Assembly (NCBI GenBank): GCA_016200915.1
Contig: JACQDV010000086.1
Coordinates: 1 to 64,000 of the forward strand
DNA: 64,000 nucleotides
Direction: 5' to 3'
Source: Sphingobacteriales bacterium
GTDB lineage: Bacteria; Bacteroidota; Bacteroidia; Chitinophagales; Chitinophagaceae
Part shown: in pieces, positions 35,377-43,250 of the stretch
Position numbering within the stretch: position 1 is the first letter of the stretch
Layout of the letters: the number at the start of each line of letters is the position of its first letter
Made by a program: the position numbers and the translations under genes
The notes under the pieces: generated by a model
The model's input: only the letters and a program-made list of their open reading frames with translations
Databases searched by the model: none
Told to the model about the DNA's origin: nothing

Positions 35377-35616
35377 GTTAATATCCGAAGAAAAACCAAA
35401 TTAAAAGTTCTTTAAATAAGTTTTAAAATCCAAGTCCGAAAAGAACCAACTTAATAATCCAATAATCCTTTGAACGAAACTTTAAAAGTAGTTTCTCAAA
35501 CCATGGCTGTTGCTAACCAGAAGCCCGTTTTTCCAAATCCTGATAAAGGAAAAACTCCTTAAAAGAACCCTGGTACGCAAGTAATTTGCCCTCCTGTTTA
35601 CAGGGGGGCATTTTTG
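35377..35616 (+). ncRNA. Tandem non-coding unit 4, possible leader of the BtuF-like gene
   Basis: About 240 nt. It lacks the 5' GAAGTTGATTGAT arm and both of its partners, but keeps AATATCCGAAGAAAAACCAA directly after the start. It has five ATCC motifs, including AATCCTTTGAA. The 3' end (CCTGGTACGCAAGTAATTTGCCC) is a distant relative of the unit 1-2 block. The terminator ends only 17 nt before the ATG of the next gene, leaving little space for a separate promoter. The unit could therefore be a leader with an attenuator, or an independent short RNA. Confidence 0.65.
35587..35616 (+). terminator. Terminator/attenuator of unit 4
   Basis: TGCCCTCCTG (35587-35596) / CAGGGGGGCA (35601-35610) with loop TTTA and one G-U pair, then TTTTTG. 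The BtuF-like start codon follows at 35633. Confidence 0.9.
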
Positions 35617-35632
35617 TTTAACTTGTGCCCTT

Positions 35633-36409
35633 ATGCAAATCGCTGATCAAACCGGTCAAACAATTACTCTCCCCACTCTTGCTAAGAAAATAATTTCCAC
35701 TGTTCCTTCACAAACAGAATTGTTATTTGATTTAGGTTTAGATGAAAAAGTAATAGGCATTACAAAATTTTGTATCCATCCAAATGAATGGTTTAAAACC
35801 AAAACAAGAATTGGCGGCACCAAAACACTGAACATTGAATTAATTCGTCAGCTTAACCCGGATATCATTTTTGCTAATAAAGAAGAAAATACAGAAGAAC
35901 AGATAAAAATTCTTTGTAAAGAATTTCCTGTTTACATCAGTGATATCAAAAACCTAGATGAAGCAATAAAAATGATTGGAGATATTGGCAGGATAACTGG
36001 CAAAGAAAATGAAGCCGCAGCCATTGTAACAAAAATTAAACTTGGTTTTGATAAACTAAAACCGGGAAGAAAAATTAAAACTGCTTACCTGATATGGCAG
36101 AAACCTTATATGTCGGCAGGCAATGATACATTCATCAACGATATGATGAGCAGATGTGGCTTTAAAAATGTTCTGGCAAGTAAATTACGTTATCCGGAAA
36201 CAACCATTGATAAATTAAATGAATCAGGCTGCGAATTGCTTTTACTGTCCAGTGAACCATTTCCATTTAAAGAACAGCATATTGATGAAATAAGAACAGC
36301 CGGACTTAAAGGAGAAATAAAATTGGTTGATGGAGAAATGTTCAGTTGGTACGGAAGCAGACTGCTGAAAGCTCCGGAATATTTTCAACAGCTGATCGGC
36401 TCACTTTAA
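35633..36409 (+). CDS. BtuF-like helical-backbone metal/cobalamin receptor, no signal peptide
   Basis: A 258-aa protein with the two-lobe fold of cobalamin/siderophore-binding proteins. The pattern KIISTVPSQTELLFDLGLDEKVIGITKFCIHPNEW, then IGGTKTLNIELIRQLNPDIIFANKEEN, then GRITGKENEAAAIV is that of the BtuF/FepB-like periplasmic-binding family. The N-terminus (MQIADQTGQTITLP) has no signal peptide or lipobox, so it may be cytosolic. Upstream codons in the terminator do not supply one. No BtuC/BtuD transporter genes are nearby. It sits directly behind ncRNA unit 4 and overlaps the convergent glycosyltransferase stop by 4 nt. Confidence 0.8.
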   Translation: MQIADQTGQTITLPTLAKKIISTVPSQTELLFDLGLDEKVIGITKFCIHPNEWFKTKTRIGGTKTLNIELIRQLNPDIIFANKEENTEEQIKILCKEFPVYISDIKNLDEAIKMIGDIGRITGKENEAAAIVTKIKLGFDKLKPGRKIKTAYLIWQKPYMSAGNDTFINDMMSRCGFKNVLASKLRYPETTIDKLNESGCELLLLSSEPFPFKEQHIDEIRTAGLKGEIKLVDGEMFSWYGSRLLKAPEYFQQLIGSL

Positions 36410-37134
36410 CTGCATTCAGCCGATTTTATCTTTCGCATTTCGGCAGGGAGATTAAACAGATCACTTAGTTTTATTTTAGATCCTTTTTTATTGATCCATT
36501 GTTTTAAAGGAACTTCTTTCATCACTTCATTTGTAGAATATTTCTTTCTCAGCCGAAGAATAATTTCAATATCAAACAGCCATCTTGATACAAACTCTTT
36601 TGCAAAAACCAACGGAACGATCTGCTTTCTGAATAGTTTGGCTCCGCATTGTGTATCATACAATCCAATATTAAAATAATGATTGATGATAAACGAAAAA
36701 CATCTTCCGGCTAAATGCCGTAAATAATTCTTACGGATTACCGCATCATTCTTTGGGATACGACTACCAAATAAAATCTGTATTTGCTTATGCTCTTCTA
36801 ATTCCGCCACAAAATCAACTGCTGTCATTAACGGAGTTGATAAGTCTGCATCAAAATATCCCAAATAATCAAATTGCCCGTTCCCGTTCATTTGCAAAAC
36901 ACCTGCACGAACAGCTTCAGCTTTTCCTTTGTTTTGTTTCGACCTGATTAAAAATACTTTACCTGGATTTTTTAACTGTAATGCCTCAAGTAATTTCATC
37001 GCATCGTCTGTACTGCCATCATCCACAAAACAAAGAGTAAAATCTTTTTCAATTGAAATAAAATTTTCAAATGCCGCCATATCCAGCCGGTCAGCTTCGT
37101 TGTAACAGGGAATTATCAGGCAGGTTTGCGGCAT
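36406..37134 (-). CDS. Family 2 glycosyltransferase (dolichyl-phosphate-glucose synthase-like)
   Basis: A 242-aa GT-A fold enzyme. Motifs are LIIPCYNEADRLD (nucleotide binding), FVDDGSTDDAMKLLEAL, GYFDADLSTPL (DXD-like metal site), and YDTQCGAKLFRK, as in dolichyl-phosphate beta-glucosyltransferases. It has no membrane helices. It probably transfers a hexose to polyprenyl phosphate. The gene overlaps the methyltransferase by 19 nt and is translated after it, and a GT-C membrane protein is divergent next door. Together these suggest a lipid-linked sugar pathway. Confidence 0.85.
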   Translation of the reverse strand: MPQTCLIIPCYNEADRLDMAAFENFISIEKDFTLCFVDDGSTDDAMKLLEALQLKNPGKVFLIRSKQNKGKAEAVRAGVLQMNGNGQFDYLGYFDADLSTPLMTAVDFVAELEEHKQIQILFGSRIPKNDAVIRKNYLRHLAGRCFSFIINHYFNIGLYDTQCGAKLFRKQIVPLVFAKEFVSRWLFDIEIILRLRKKYSTNEVMKEVPLKQWINKKGSKIKLSDLFNLPAEMRKIKSAECS

Positions 37135-37880
37135 ATGGTGTATAATGATAGTCCCGGCAATTTAATTCCAATCAGCGAAAGTAATTGTCCGATCTTAAAA
37201 TCAATTAAAAGAATTGTTTTTACTAATGCAGTTATAAAAGTTCCTCCTCTCCATTGACCTAACCCTTTGAAATTTGCTGCGCCTGTATTTTCTTTTTCTA
37301 TTAACTGCTGCCATTTTCTTGGCAATAAAAGTGAAAAGAAAAAATAATTGCTTTTAATAGTTACCAAACCAGCTTTACTCAAACGATCTTTTAAAGAAGA
37401 AACAGTGTAACGGCGATAATGCCCCAAGTAACGATCATGAGCTGAAAACAATGATTGAAAAGCCGGAACAGTAATAACAAAGCCTGTTTCAGCAGTAATG
37501 TATTCTTCTTTCAACAGATTTTGCAAAAATTGTATTTCATCTTCTATATGCTCAATCACATCCAGCAAAAGCACTACATCCACTTTTCGGTTTGTATTTT
37601 TTTTAAATTCATCCAGAGAAGAATAAATTGTTAGTGATTTATCCGACTTAATGGTCATTTGATCATAATTTGTATCAACACAGATAAACTCTGCCTTGGT
37701 ATAGTATTTTGATAATTCACCCGCCACATACATATCACCCGAACCAACATCCAGCACCAGTAATTCTTTATTAGCATCCACAATTTTATCAAGTAAGGAT
37801 CTAATTACCTGCACCCTCACCTGCTCCCACGGATGCCGGTTACTGTTTTGATTTGTAATATCTATCTCTTTCAAATCCAT
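37116..37880 (-). CDS. Class I SAM-dependent methyltransferase
   Basis: A 254-aa protein with Rossmann methyltransferase motifs: LVLDVGSGDMYVAGELS (motif I, about 40-56), EFICVDTNYDQ (motif II), and VVLLLDVIEHIEDEIQFLQNLL (motif post-I/IV). The HDRYLGHYRRYTVSSLKDRLSKAGL segment is characteristic of the methyltransferases that neighbour polyprenyl-glycosyltransferases in Bacteroidetes. The acceptor is unknown. It is the first gene of a two-gene minus-strand operon. Confidence 0.85.
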   Translation of the reverse strand: MDLKEIDITNQNSNRHPWEQVRVQVIRSLLDKIVDANKELLVLDVGSGDMYVAGELSKYYTKAEFICVDTNYDQMTIKSDKSLTIYSSLDEFKKNTNRKVDVVLLLDVIEHIEDEIQFLQNLLKEEYITAETGFVITVPAFQSLFSAHDRYLGHYRRYTVSSLKDRLSKAGLVTIKSNYFFFSLLLPRKWQQLIEKENTGAANFKGLGQWRGGTFITALVKTILLIDFKIGQLLSLIGIKLPGLSLYTICRKPA

Positions 37881-37964
37881 CTGGCCGCAATGTTAGCATA
37901 AAATCCATTTCAACAGGCGATTCTTTAAAATACTTGAACAAACTATTTGCTATATTCGGGGCAC

Positions 37965-39542
37965 ATGAGCAGGCTTATTACCAAATACGGCATTTACTTC
38001 TCCATCGCTTTATACCTCGTTTTATTTTTTGTGACACTAAGCTGGTACCAGTTTAGTTTTGATGTGGATGGAACTGCCTACATGACTATTGCCAGAAGAA
38101 TGTATGATGGTGACTGGTATAAAAGCATTAATGGCTTATGGAGTCCGCTGAATTCTTTTATCGCATCTTCCTACGTCAGCCAATCTGCTAATCCTGCTAT
38201 TAGTTTTAAAATAATTAATGCAGTTTCTTGTATTGGTATTATTGCTGCAACAGGAATATTGCTGAAACGGTTTATTCAAAACAGCTTGCTGATTACCGGA
38301 ATATTTATTGCGTTGCCGGTTATGCTGCTTAGCTGGACTCATCAGCAACTGGCAGGCGATCTTTTATCACTACTATTTATGTTGGTCTATATAAACCTCA
38401 TTACATCCAAAAACTTTTTTACAAAATCGGCTTACAATATTTATGCTGCAGTCATCATGGCATTGGCATATTTAGCTAAATCATTTTGCCTGCCTTTCTT
38501 TTTAATCAATCATATCATTATTCACCTTTGGTATCAGCGATCTAATCAATCAGCAGTTCAAACAAAGTTTATTGCTTCAAGAATTTTCATCTCCTTTTCT
38601 GTTTTCTTTTTAATTGCTATTGGCTGGATTTACTGTTTATATCTCAAATACAATAAACTTACATTCAGCACTGCGGGAACTTTAAACTATAACTGGTTTT
38701 TAGGAAACGGATCAGCCACTTTAAAAGATTATGGTTTACTTATTCCGCCACCCTACCCTGATTCACCTAATTTTTGGGAAGATCCTTATTCATACTACAC
38801 CACTTTTTACGGGCCATTAAGTTCGTTCAGCAATTTTGCTAAAGCCATCAAACTTGTTTTTCATAATCTTAAAGAAAGTGTTTCAGTCTTTGCAGAAATT
38901 TCATTTACATTAATAGCAGTATATGTTTATTGGATGGTGAGAGTAATAAAATCAAAACAAAAAGAAAAGTTCTTTTCCTCCAGCATTCTCTTAATTGCCT
39001 CCATCATTTTAGTAACCGGCTATTTGCTCATTCATATTGAAACAAGATATATCTGGTTAGCAGGAATTATCGGGTTAATATTAGGAGCAAAAATTTTGGA
39101 AGAAAAAGTATTTCCTTATCTGCATAACAAAAAACTTTCCTTCATCATCGCTTTACTTTTCATTGGAAGTTTCTTGTTATCACCAGCTGATAAATTGCAG
39201 GATTTAAAAGGTAATGGCAAGGATATTTATGACGCAGCTGATTTACTTACAACCAAAAACATACACGGAAGCTTTACTTCAAACTATGGCAACAACGCAC
39301 AAAACTCCTGGTGTACAAAACTCGCCTTCTTATCACACAACAGTTTCTTTCTGTTATCAAAAAATGATTACTCACAATCTGCGCTAATTGATGCCATCCG
39401 GCAGAATAATATTCGCTTCTATTTATATTGCTACAATAACTCAATGGAGAAAGAAAATTTCTTAACCACTCCTCTTGCCAAAGCATCCAAACAAATCATC
39501 ACCATTCCCGGAAAAGATATTTTGCTAATTCAACTTCAATAA
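37965..39542 (+). CDS. Polytopic membrane protein, GT-C-type glycosyltransferase candidate
   Basis: A 525-aa protein with about ten hydrophobic helices. The first periplasmic loop contains FDVDGTAYMTIARRMYDGDWYKSINGLWSPL, with the acidic DxD-like pair expected of GT-C enzymes (ArnT/PMT-like) that use polyprenyl-phosphate sugars. A soluble C-terminal stretch follows the last helix. I chose the ATG at 37965 (MSRLITKYG) over an in-frame TTG at 37947. It is divergent from the GT2-methyltransferase pair, which could supply its lipid-linked donor. That functional link is inferred. Confidence 0.7.
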   Translation: MSRLITKYGIYFSIALYLVLFFVTLSWYQFSFDVDGTAYMTIARRMYDGDWYKSINGLWSPLNSFIASSYVSQSANPAISFKIINAVSCIGIIAATGILLKRFIQNSLLITGIFIALPVMLLSWTHQQLAGDLLSLLFMLVYINLITSKNFFTKSAYNIYAAVIMALAYLAKSFCLPFFLINHIIIHLWYQRSNQSAVQTKFIASRIFISFSVFFLIAIGWIYCLYLKYNKLTFSTAGTLNYNWFLGNGSATLKDYGLLIPPPYPDSPNFWEDPYSYYTTFYGPLSSFSNFAKAIKLVFHNLKESVSVFAEISFTLIAVYVYWMVRVIKSKQKEKFFSSSILLIASIILVTGYLLIHIETRYIWLAGIIGLILGAKILEEKVFPYLHNKKLSFIIALLFIGSFLLSPADKLQDLKGNGKDIYDAADLLTTKNIHGSFTSNYGNNAQNSWCTKLAFLSHNSFFLLSKNDYSQSALIDAIRQNNIRFYLYCYNNSMEKENFLTTPLAKASKQIITIPGKDILLIQLQ

Positions 39543-39654
39543 CACACGTTAGCTTATTATTCTTTTTTAAAATAGCAAATGAAGGTATCTTAGCGGCGCA
39601 AAAAAATTGCCTGCCAGTGATTTTTTCATCAACCCTAAAATTTGAACTACCAAA

Positions 39655-40722
39655 ATGAGCAAGTACAAAGCCGGGGTGCTTTTTGGAGAAGAACTCGAAG
39701 CACTCTACAATGATGCTAAAGAAAACAAATTTGCATTACCCGCAGTAAACACGATTGGCACTAATACCATCAACGGTGTGTTAGAAACAGCTGCCAAAGT
39801 AAATTCTCCCGTTATCATTCAGTTCTCCAATGGCGGTGCACAATTCATTGCCGGTAAAGGAATGCCCAACGATAAATTACAAGCCAACATCAGCGGTGGT
39901 ATTTCCGGAGCTTTGCATATTCATAATGTTGCCAAATACTATGGTGTTCCTGTAGTGTTACATACTGATCATGCTGCTAAAAAATGGTTACCATGGATAA
40001 GTGGTTTGATTGACGCAGGTGAACAATTTTATAAAGAAAAAGGTCAGCCTTTATTCAGTTCACACATGCTGGATTTAAGTGAAGAACCAATTGAAGAAAA
40101 CATTCACACTTCAGTTGAATTTTTCAAACGCATGGCGCCATTAGGAATGAGTATTGAAATTGAATTAGGTGTTACGGGTGGTGAAGAAGATGGGGTTGAT
40201 AACAGCGATGTAGAAAATGAAAAATTATATACCCAGCCTCAACATGTAGCCTATTCTTATACTGAGTTAAGCAAAGTAAGTAACATGTTTACAATAGCCG
40301 CTGCGTTTGGTAATGTGCATGGTGTGTATAGTGTGGGTAATGTAGTTTTACGTCCGGAGATTTTAAATAACAGCCAGGTTTATATTGAAAAAGAATTAAA
40401 GACCGGACCAAAACCAGTATGGTTTGTATTTCATGGTGGTAGTGGCTCGCCTCAGCACCAAATTCGGGAAGCGATTGGTTATGGCGCTATCAAAATGAAT
40501 ATTGATACGGATCTGCAATGGGCTTTCTGGGAAGGTGTGCTGAACAATTACAAAAAGAATGAAGCTTATTTACAAGGTCAGTTAGGAAACCCTGAAGGAC
40601 CAGATAAGCCAAACAAAAAACACTACGACCCACGTGTATGGTTACGCAAAGGTGAAGAAACATTCATTAAGCGTTTGGAAGTAGCGTTTGAAGATTTGAA
40701 TTGTATTAACAGGAATGCATAA
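39655..40722 (+). CDS. fbaA: Class II fructose-bisphosphate aldolase
   Basis: Zinc-dependent aldolase of glycolysis and gluconeogenesis. The 355-aa length matches E. coli FbaA. Visible motifs are FALPAVNTIGTNTINGVLE (N-terminus), VVLHTDHAAKKWLPW (zinc His and catalytic Asp), EIELGVTGGEEDGVDN, FGNVHGVYS, and VFHGGSGSP plus KMNIDTDLQWAFW (phosphate binding). A strong terminator follows at 40762. The next gene is a non-homologous class I aldolase. Confidence 0.96.
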   Translation: MSKYKAGVLFGEELEALYNDAKENKFALPAVNTIGTNTINGVLETAAKVNSPVIIQFSNGGAQFIAGKGMPNDKLQANISGGISGALHIHNVAKYYGVPVVLHTDHAAKKWLPWISGLIDAGEQFYKEKGQPLFSSHMLDLSEEPIEENIHTSVEFFKRMAPLGMSIEIELGVTGGEEDGVDNSDVENEKLYTQPQHVAYSYTELSKVSNMFTIAAAFGNVHGVYSVGNVVLRPEILNNSQVYIEKELKTGPKPVWFVFHGGSGSPQHQIREAIGYGAIKMNIDTDLQWAFWEGVLNNYKKNEAYLQGQLGNPEGPDKPNKKHYDPRVWLRKGEETFIKRLEVAFEDLNCINRNA

Positions 40723-40761
40723 GAAGCTGTGAGTTTTTAGCTTCGAGCTCCGAGAATATTT

Positions 40762-40790
40762 AAATCCCGCCTTTGGCGGGATTTTTTTTG
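40762..40790 (+). terminator. Intrinsic terminator of fbaA
   Basis: A 10-bp stem AAATCCCGCC / GGCGGGATTT with loop TTT, followed by a T-run. Confidence 0.92.
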
Positions 40791-40860
40791 CACATATCTA
40801 AAACAATAAAGCTTTAACCTCATAACTTTGCCAACACTTGTTAGCCTAAATAACCAGTAA

Positions 40861-40916
40861 CAAGCAACTAACAACCAGCAACCTTAAACTTTAAACCCTT
40901 AAACTTTTAAACGATA
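40861..40916. repeat. Degenerate heptamer tract upstream of the class I aldolase
   Basis: Seven-nt units CAAGCAA, CTAACAA, CCAGCAA, CCTTAAA, CTTTAAA, then a drifting tail up to the start codon. The 19-mer AACCTTAAACTTTAAACCC (40880-40898) recurs exactly at 44213-44231. Confidence 0.75.
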
Positions 40917-40920
40917 AAGT

Positions 40921-41994
40921 ATGCCTTCAAAAAAAATCATTGATCTGTTAGGAGACAAAGCCGAGTATCTTCTCTCCCATCAAAGTAAAACCATCAGCAA
41001 AGACCAATTGCATTTACCCGGACCAGATTTTGTTGAGAGAATATTTTCTATCAGCGACCGTAATCCGCAAGTGTTGCGCAACCTGCAGGCGATGTATGGA
41101 AAAGGAAGATTAGCCAACACCGGTTATTTATCCATTCTTCCGGTTGACCAGGGAATTGAACATAGTGCCGGTGCATCCTTTGCAAAGAATTCAATTTACT
41201 TTGACCCCGAGAATATTATCAAACTCGCAATAGAAGGTGAATGTAACGCTGTAGCCACCACATTTGGCGGATTAGGATTTTTATCGAGGAAGTATGCACA
41301 TAAAATTCCGTTTATTGTAAAGATCAATCACAACGAGTTTCTCACTTATCCCAATAAGTTTGACCAGATAATGTTTGCCTCCATTAAAGCCAGTTGGAAC
41401 TTAGGTGCTGCGGCTGTTGGTGCTACTATTTATTTTGGCAGCGATGAAAGCACCCGTCAAATACAGGAAGTAAGCAAAGCATTTGAAATGGCGCATGAGC
41501 TGGGTATGGCTACTATCCTTTGGTGCTATTTGCGTAACCCGGCGTTTAAAACAAAAGAAAAAGATTTTCATGTTTCGGCTGATTTAACCGGTCAGGCCAA
41601 TCATTTGGGTGTAACCATTGAAGCAGATATCATCAAGCAAAAATTACCGGAGAATAATGGTGGTTACTTAGCATTGAATACAAAAGAATCTGCTTATGGT
41701 AAAAATGATCCACGCATTTACTCAGAGTTGACGAGTGAACACCCGATTGATTTGTGCCGTTACCAGGTTGCCAATTGTTATATGGGTCGTGCCGGATTAA
41801 TTAATTCCGGTGGCGCTTCTTCCGGTGCCAGTGATATGGCTGAAGCGGTTACTACAGCAGTTATAAATAAACGTGCCGGTGGTATGGGATTGATTAGTGG
41901 CCGCAAAGCCTTTCAGCGACCAATGAAAGAAGGTGTTGAAATTTTGAATGCGATACAGGATGTTTATTTAGATGAAGGAATTACTGTTGCTTAA
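40921..41994 (+). CDS. fbaB: Class I fructose-bisphosphate aldolase (DhnA/FbaB type)
   Basis: Schiff-base aldolase of the archaeal-type/DhnA family, unrelated to FbaA. The 357-aa protein shows [19 protein letters not shown] near residue 75, [14 protein letters not shown] with the candidate Schiff-base-forming lysine region, [13 protein letters not shown], the long [14 protein letters not shown] strand, and [17 protein letters not shown] (phosphate-binding). FbaB enzymes are usually favoured in gluconeogenesis. It begins 198 nt after the class II enzyme, behind that gene's terminator, so the two are probably separately controlled. Confidence 0.93.
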   Translation: MPSKKIIDLLGDKAEYLLSHQSKTISKDQLHLPGPDFVERIFSISDRNPQVLRNLQAMYGKGRLANTGYLSILPVDQGIEHSAGASFAKNSIYFDPENIIKLAIEGECNAVATTFGGLGFLSRKYAHKIPFIVKINHNEFLTYPNKFDQIMFASIKASWNLGAAAVGATIYFGSDESTRQIQEVSKAFEMAHELGMATILWCYLRNPAFKTKEKDFHVSADLTGQANHLGVTIEADIIKQKLPENNGGYLALNTKESAYGKNDPRIYSELTSEHPIDLCRYQVANCYMGRAGLINSGGASSGASDMAEAVTTAVINKRAGGMGLISGRKAFQRPMKEGVEILNAIQDVYLDEGITVA

Positions 41995-42013
41995 TTTGAT
42001 TCATCAATAATTG

Positions 42014-42046
42014 AAAAGCGTTCTTCTTTGAGGGACGCTTTTTGTT
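42014..42046 (+). terminator. Intrinsic terminator of fbaB
   Basis: Stem AAAAGCGT / ACGCTTTT (42014-42021 / 42035-42042) with a 13-nt loop, followed by TGTTTT. Confidence 0.75.
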
Positions 42047-42072
42047 TTAATACCAGCTATAGATTTTCATAG

Positions 42073-42337
42073 CATCGCCTGTTGTGTCACAATCCTTTCA
42101 TCGTTCCGGAATACTATCAGGCTTCGCTTTAAATCATAAATTCACAATAAATCATAATTCACATTTGTTCATAACTCAATCATCAAACGTTCCTACGGAA
42201 CGCTTATCAATTCTATATTCTATATTCTATATTCCATCTACCCACCACAAGTCCCTACGGGACAAGTACCATGCTCCTTAGGAGCATCTCGTGGGTAGCA
42301 TCATATAATTAAGAATGCATTTCGTTCCGTAGGAACG
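42073..42337. repeat. Composite REP-like repeat region between fbaB and the arginase-family gene
   Basis: Fills most of a 384-nt gene-free gap. The left part (CGCCTGTTGTGTCACAATCC) matches 24461-24480. Palindrome CGTTCCTACGGAACG is at 42188-42202, heptamers (TTCTATA)3 at 42211-42231, a cloverleaf-like element at 42238-42298, and CGTTCCGTAGGAACG at 42323-42337, the same core in inverse register. Confidence 0.8.
42238..42298. repeat. Three-way-junction palindrome
   Basis: An outer stem CTACCCAC (42238-42245) / GTGGGTAG (42291-42298) encloses two perfect hairpins, GTCCC-TAC-GGGAC (42251-42263) and ATGCTCC-TTA-GGAGCAT (42271-42287). The single-stranded form would be a cruciform with two arms. 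Confidence 0.85.
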
Positions 42338-42378
42338 TTTGGTGACGTTGAATAATTTACATTTATAAAAAATATAAA

Positions 42379-43182
42379 ATGCTCAAACTCCTCGGCATAC
42401 CCTTCGATAAAAACTCTTCCTACCTGCAAGGCCCGGCATTAGCACCACCATTAATAAGAAAGATGGATACTGATGGTTCAGCCAATCGATTTGCAGAAAA
42501 CGGAATGTCAATCGCCATCAATGAAAATTATATTGATGAGGGAGATTTGAATCTTGAATCAGCGGATGCTGCTACAACTTTCACCATCATCAAAAATGCA
42601 GTAGCCAATCATATTCAACATGGAGATAAATTAATTTGCTTTGGTGGTGACCACTCTGTAAGTTACCCCATCATTGCGGCTCATGCAGATAACTATCAGC
42701 CCATTCATATTCTTCATTTGGATGCGCATGCAGACCTGTATGAAAATTTTGATGATAATCCTTACTCACACGCCTCTCCTTTTGCCCGGTTAATGGAAAT
42801 AGGTAACATCGCTTCTCTCACTCAGGTTGGTATCCGTACATTAAATACACATCAAAGAGAACAAGCAGCAAAATATAGAGTCCGCATTATTGAGATGAAA
42901 GATTTCAATATGGATTTTGTTCAATCACTTTCCTCTCCTCTATATATATCACTTGATTTGGATGTACTCGACCCCGCTTATGCTCCAGGTATTTCCCATC
43001 ACGAACCAGGCGGCTTAACAACACGGGAACTTATCAGCATTATACAATCAATCTCAGTTCCAGTTATTGGTGCTGATATAGTAGAATACAATCCAACAAG
43101 AGACATCCACAATATGACAGCCATGGTTGCTTACAAACTATTTAAAGAAATAGCTGCTAAAATGCTAACAACCAGTATTTAG
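42379..43182 (+). CDS. Arginase/agmatinase-family ureohydrolase
   Basis: A 267-aa binuclear manganese enzyme. Metal ligands are visible at H92 (FGGDHSVSYP), D115, H117 and D119 (LDAHADLYENF), and D193 and D195 (SLDLDVLDPAYAPG). The EPGG motif that follows suits the agmatinase/formimidoylglutamase side more than classical arginase. The exact substrate cannot be read from sequence. It is followed after 68 nt by accD, with no functional link evident. A repeat-rich gap lies upstream. Confidence 0.88.
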   Translation: MLKLLGIPFDKNSSYLQGPALAPPLIRKMDTDGSANRFAENGMSIAINENYIDEGDLNLESADAATTFTIIKNAVANHIQHGDKLICFGGDHSVSYPIIAAHADNYQPIHILHLDAHADLYENFDDNPYSHASPFARLMEIGNIASLTQVGIRTLNTHQREQAAKYRVRIIEMKDFNMDFVQSLSSPLYISLDLDVLDPAYAPGISHHEPGGLTTRELISIIQSISVPVIGADIVEYNPTRDIHNMTAMVAYKLFKEIAAKMLTTSI

Positions 43183-43250
43183 AACGTTTTTTTAGCAGGC
43201 ATACCGTTTTTAAATAAATCTTTATATTGCACCTCCTTAAACAACAGTAT

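Noticed and set aside
33833-35616. CRISPR array or retron/reverse-transcriptase-associated RNA
   Set aside because: The copies are about 500 nt apart, diverged and carry promoters and terminators; there are no short direct repeats with unique spacers. No reverse transcriptase or Cas gene is in the window.
33833-35616. Small proteins encoded in the tandem units
   Set aside because: ATG codons are few and unconserved between copies, and changes between units are not in multiples of three. I see no shared peptide.
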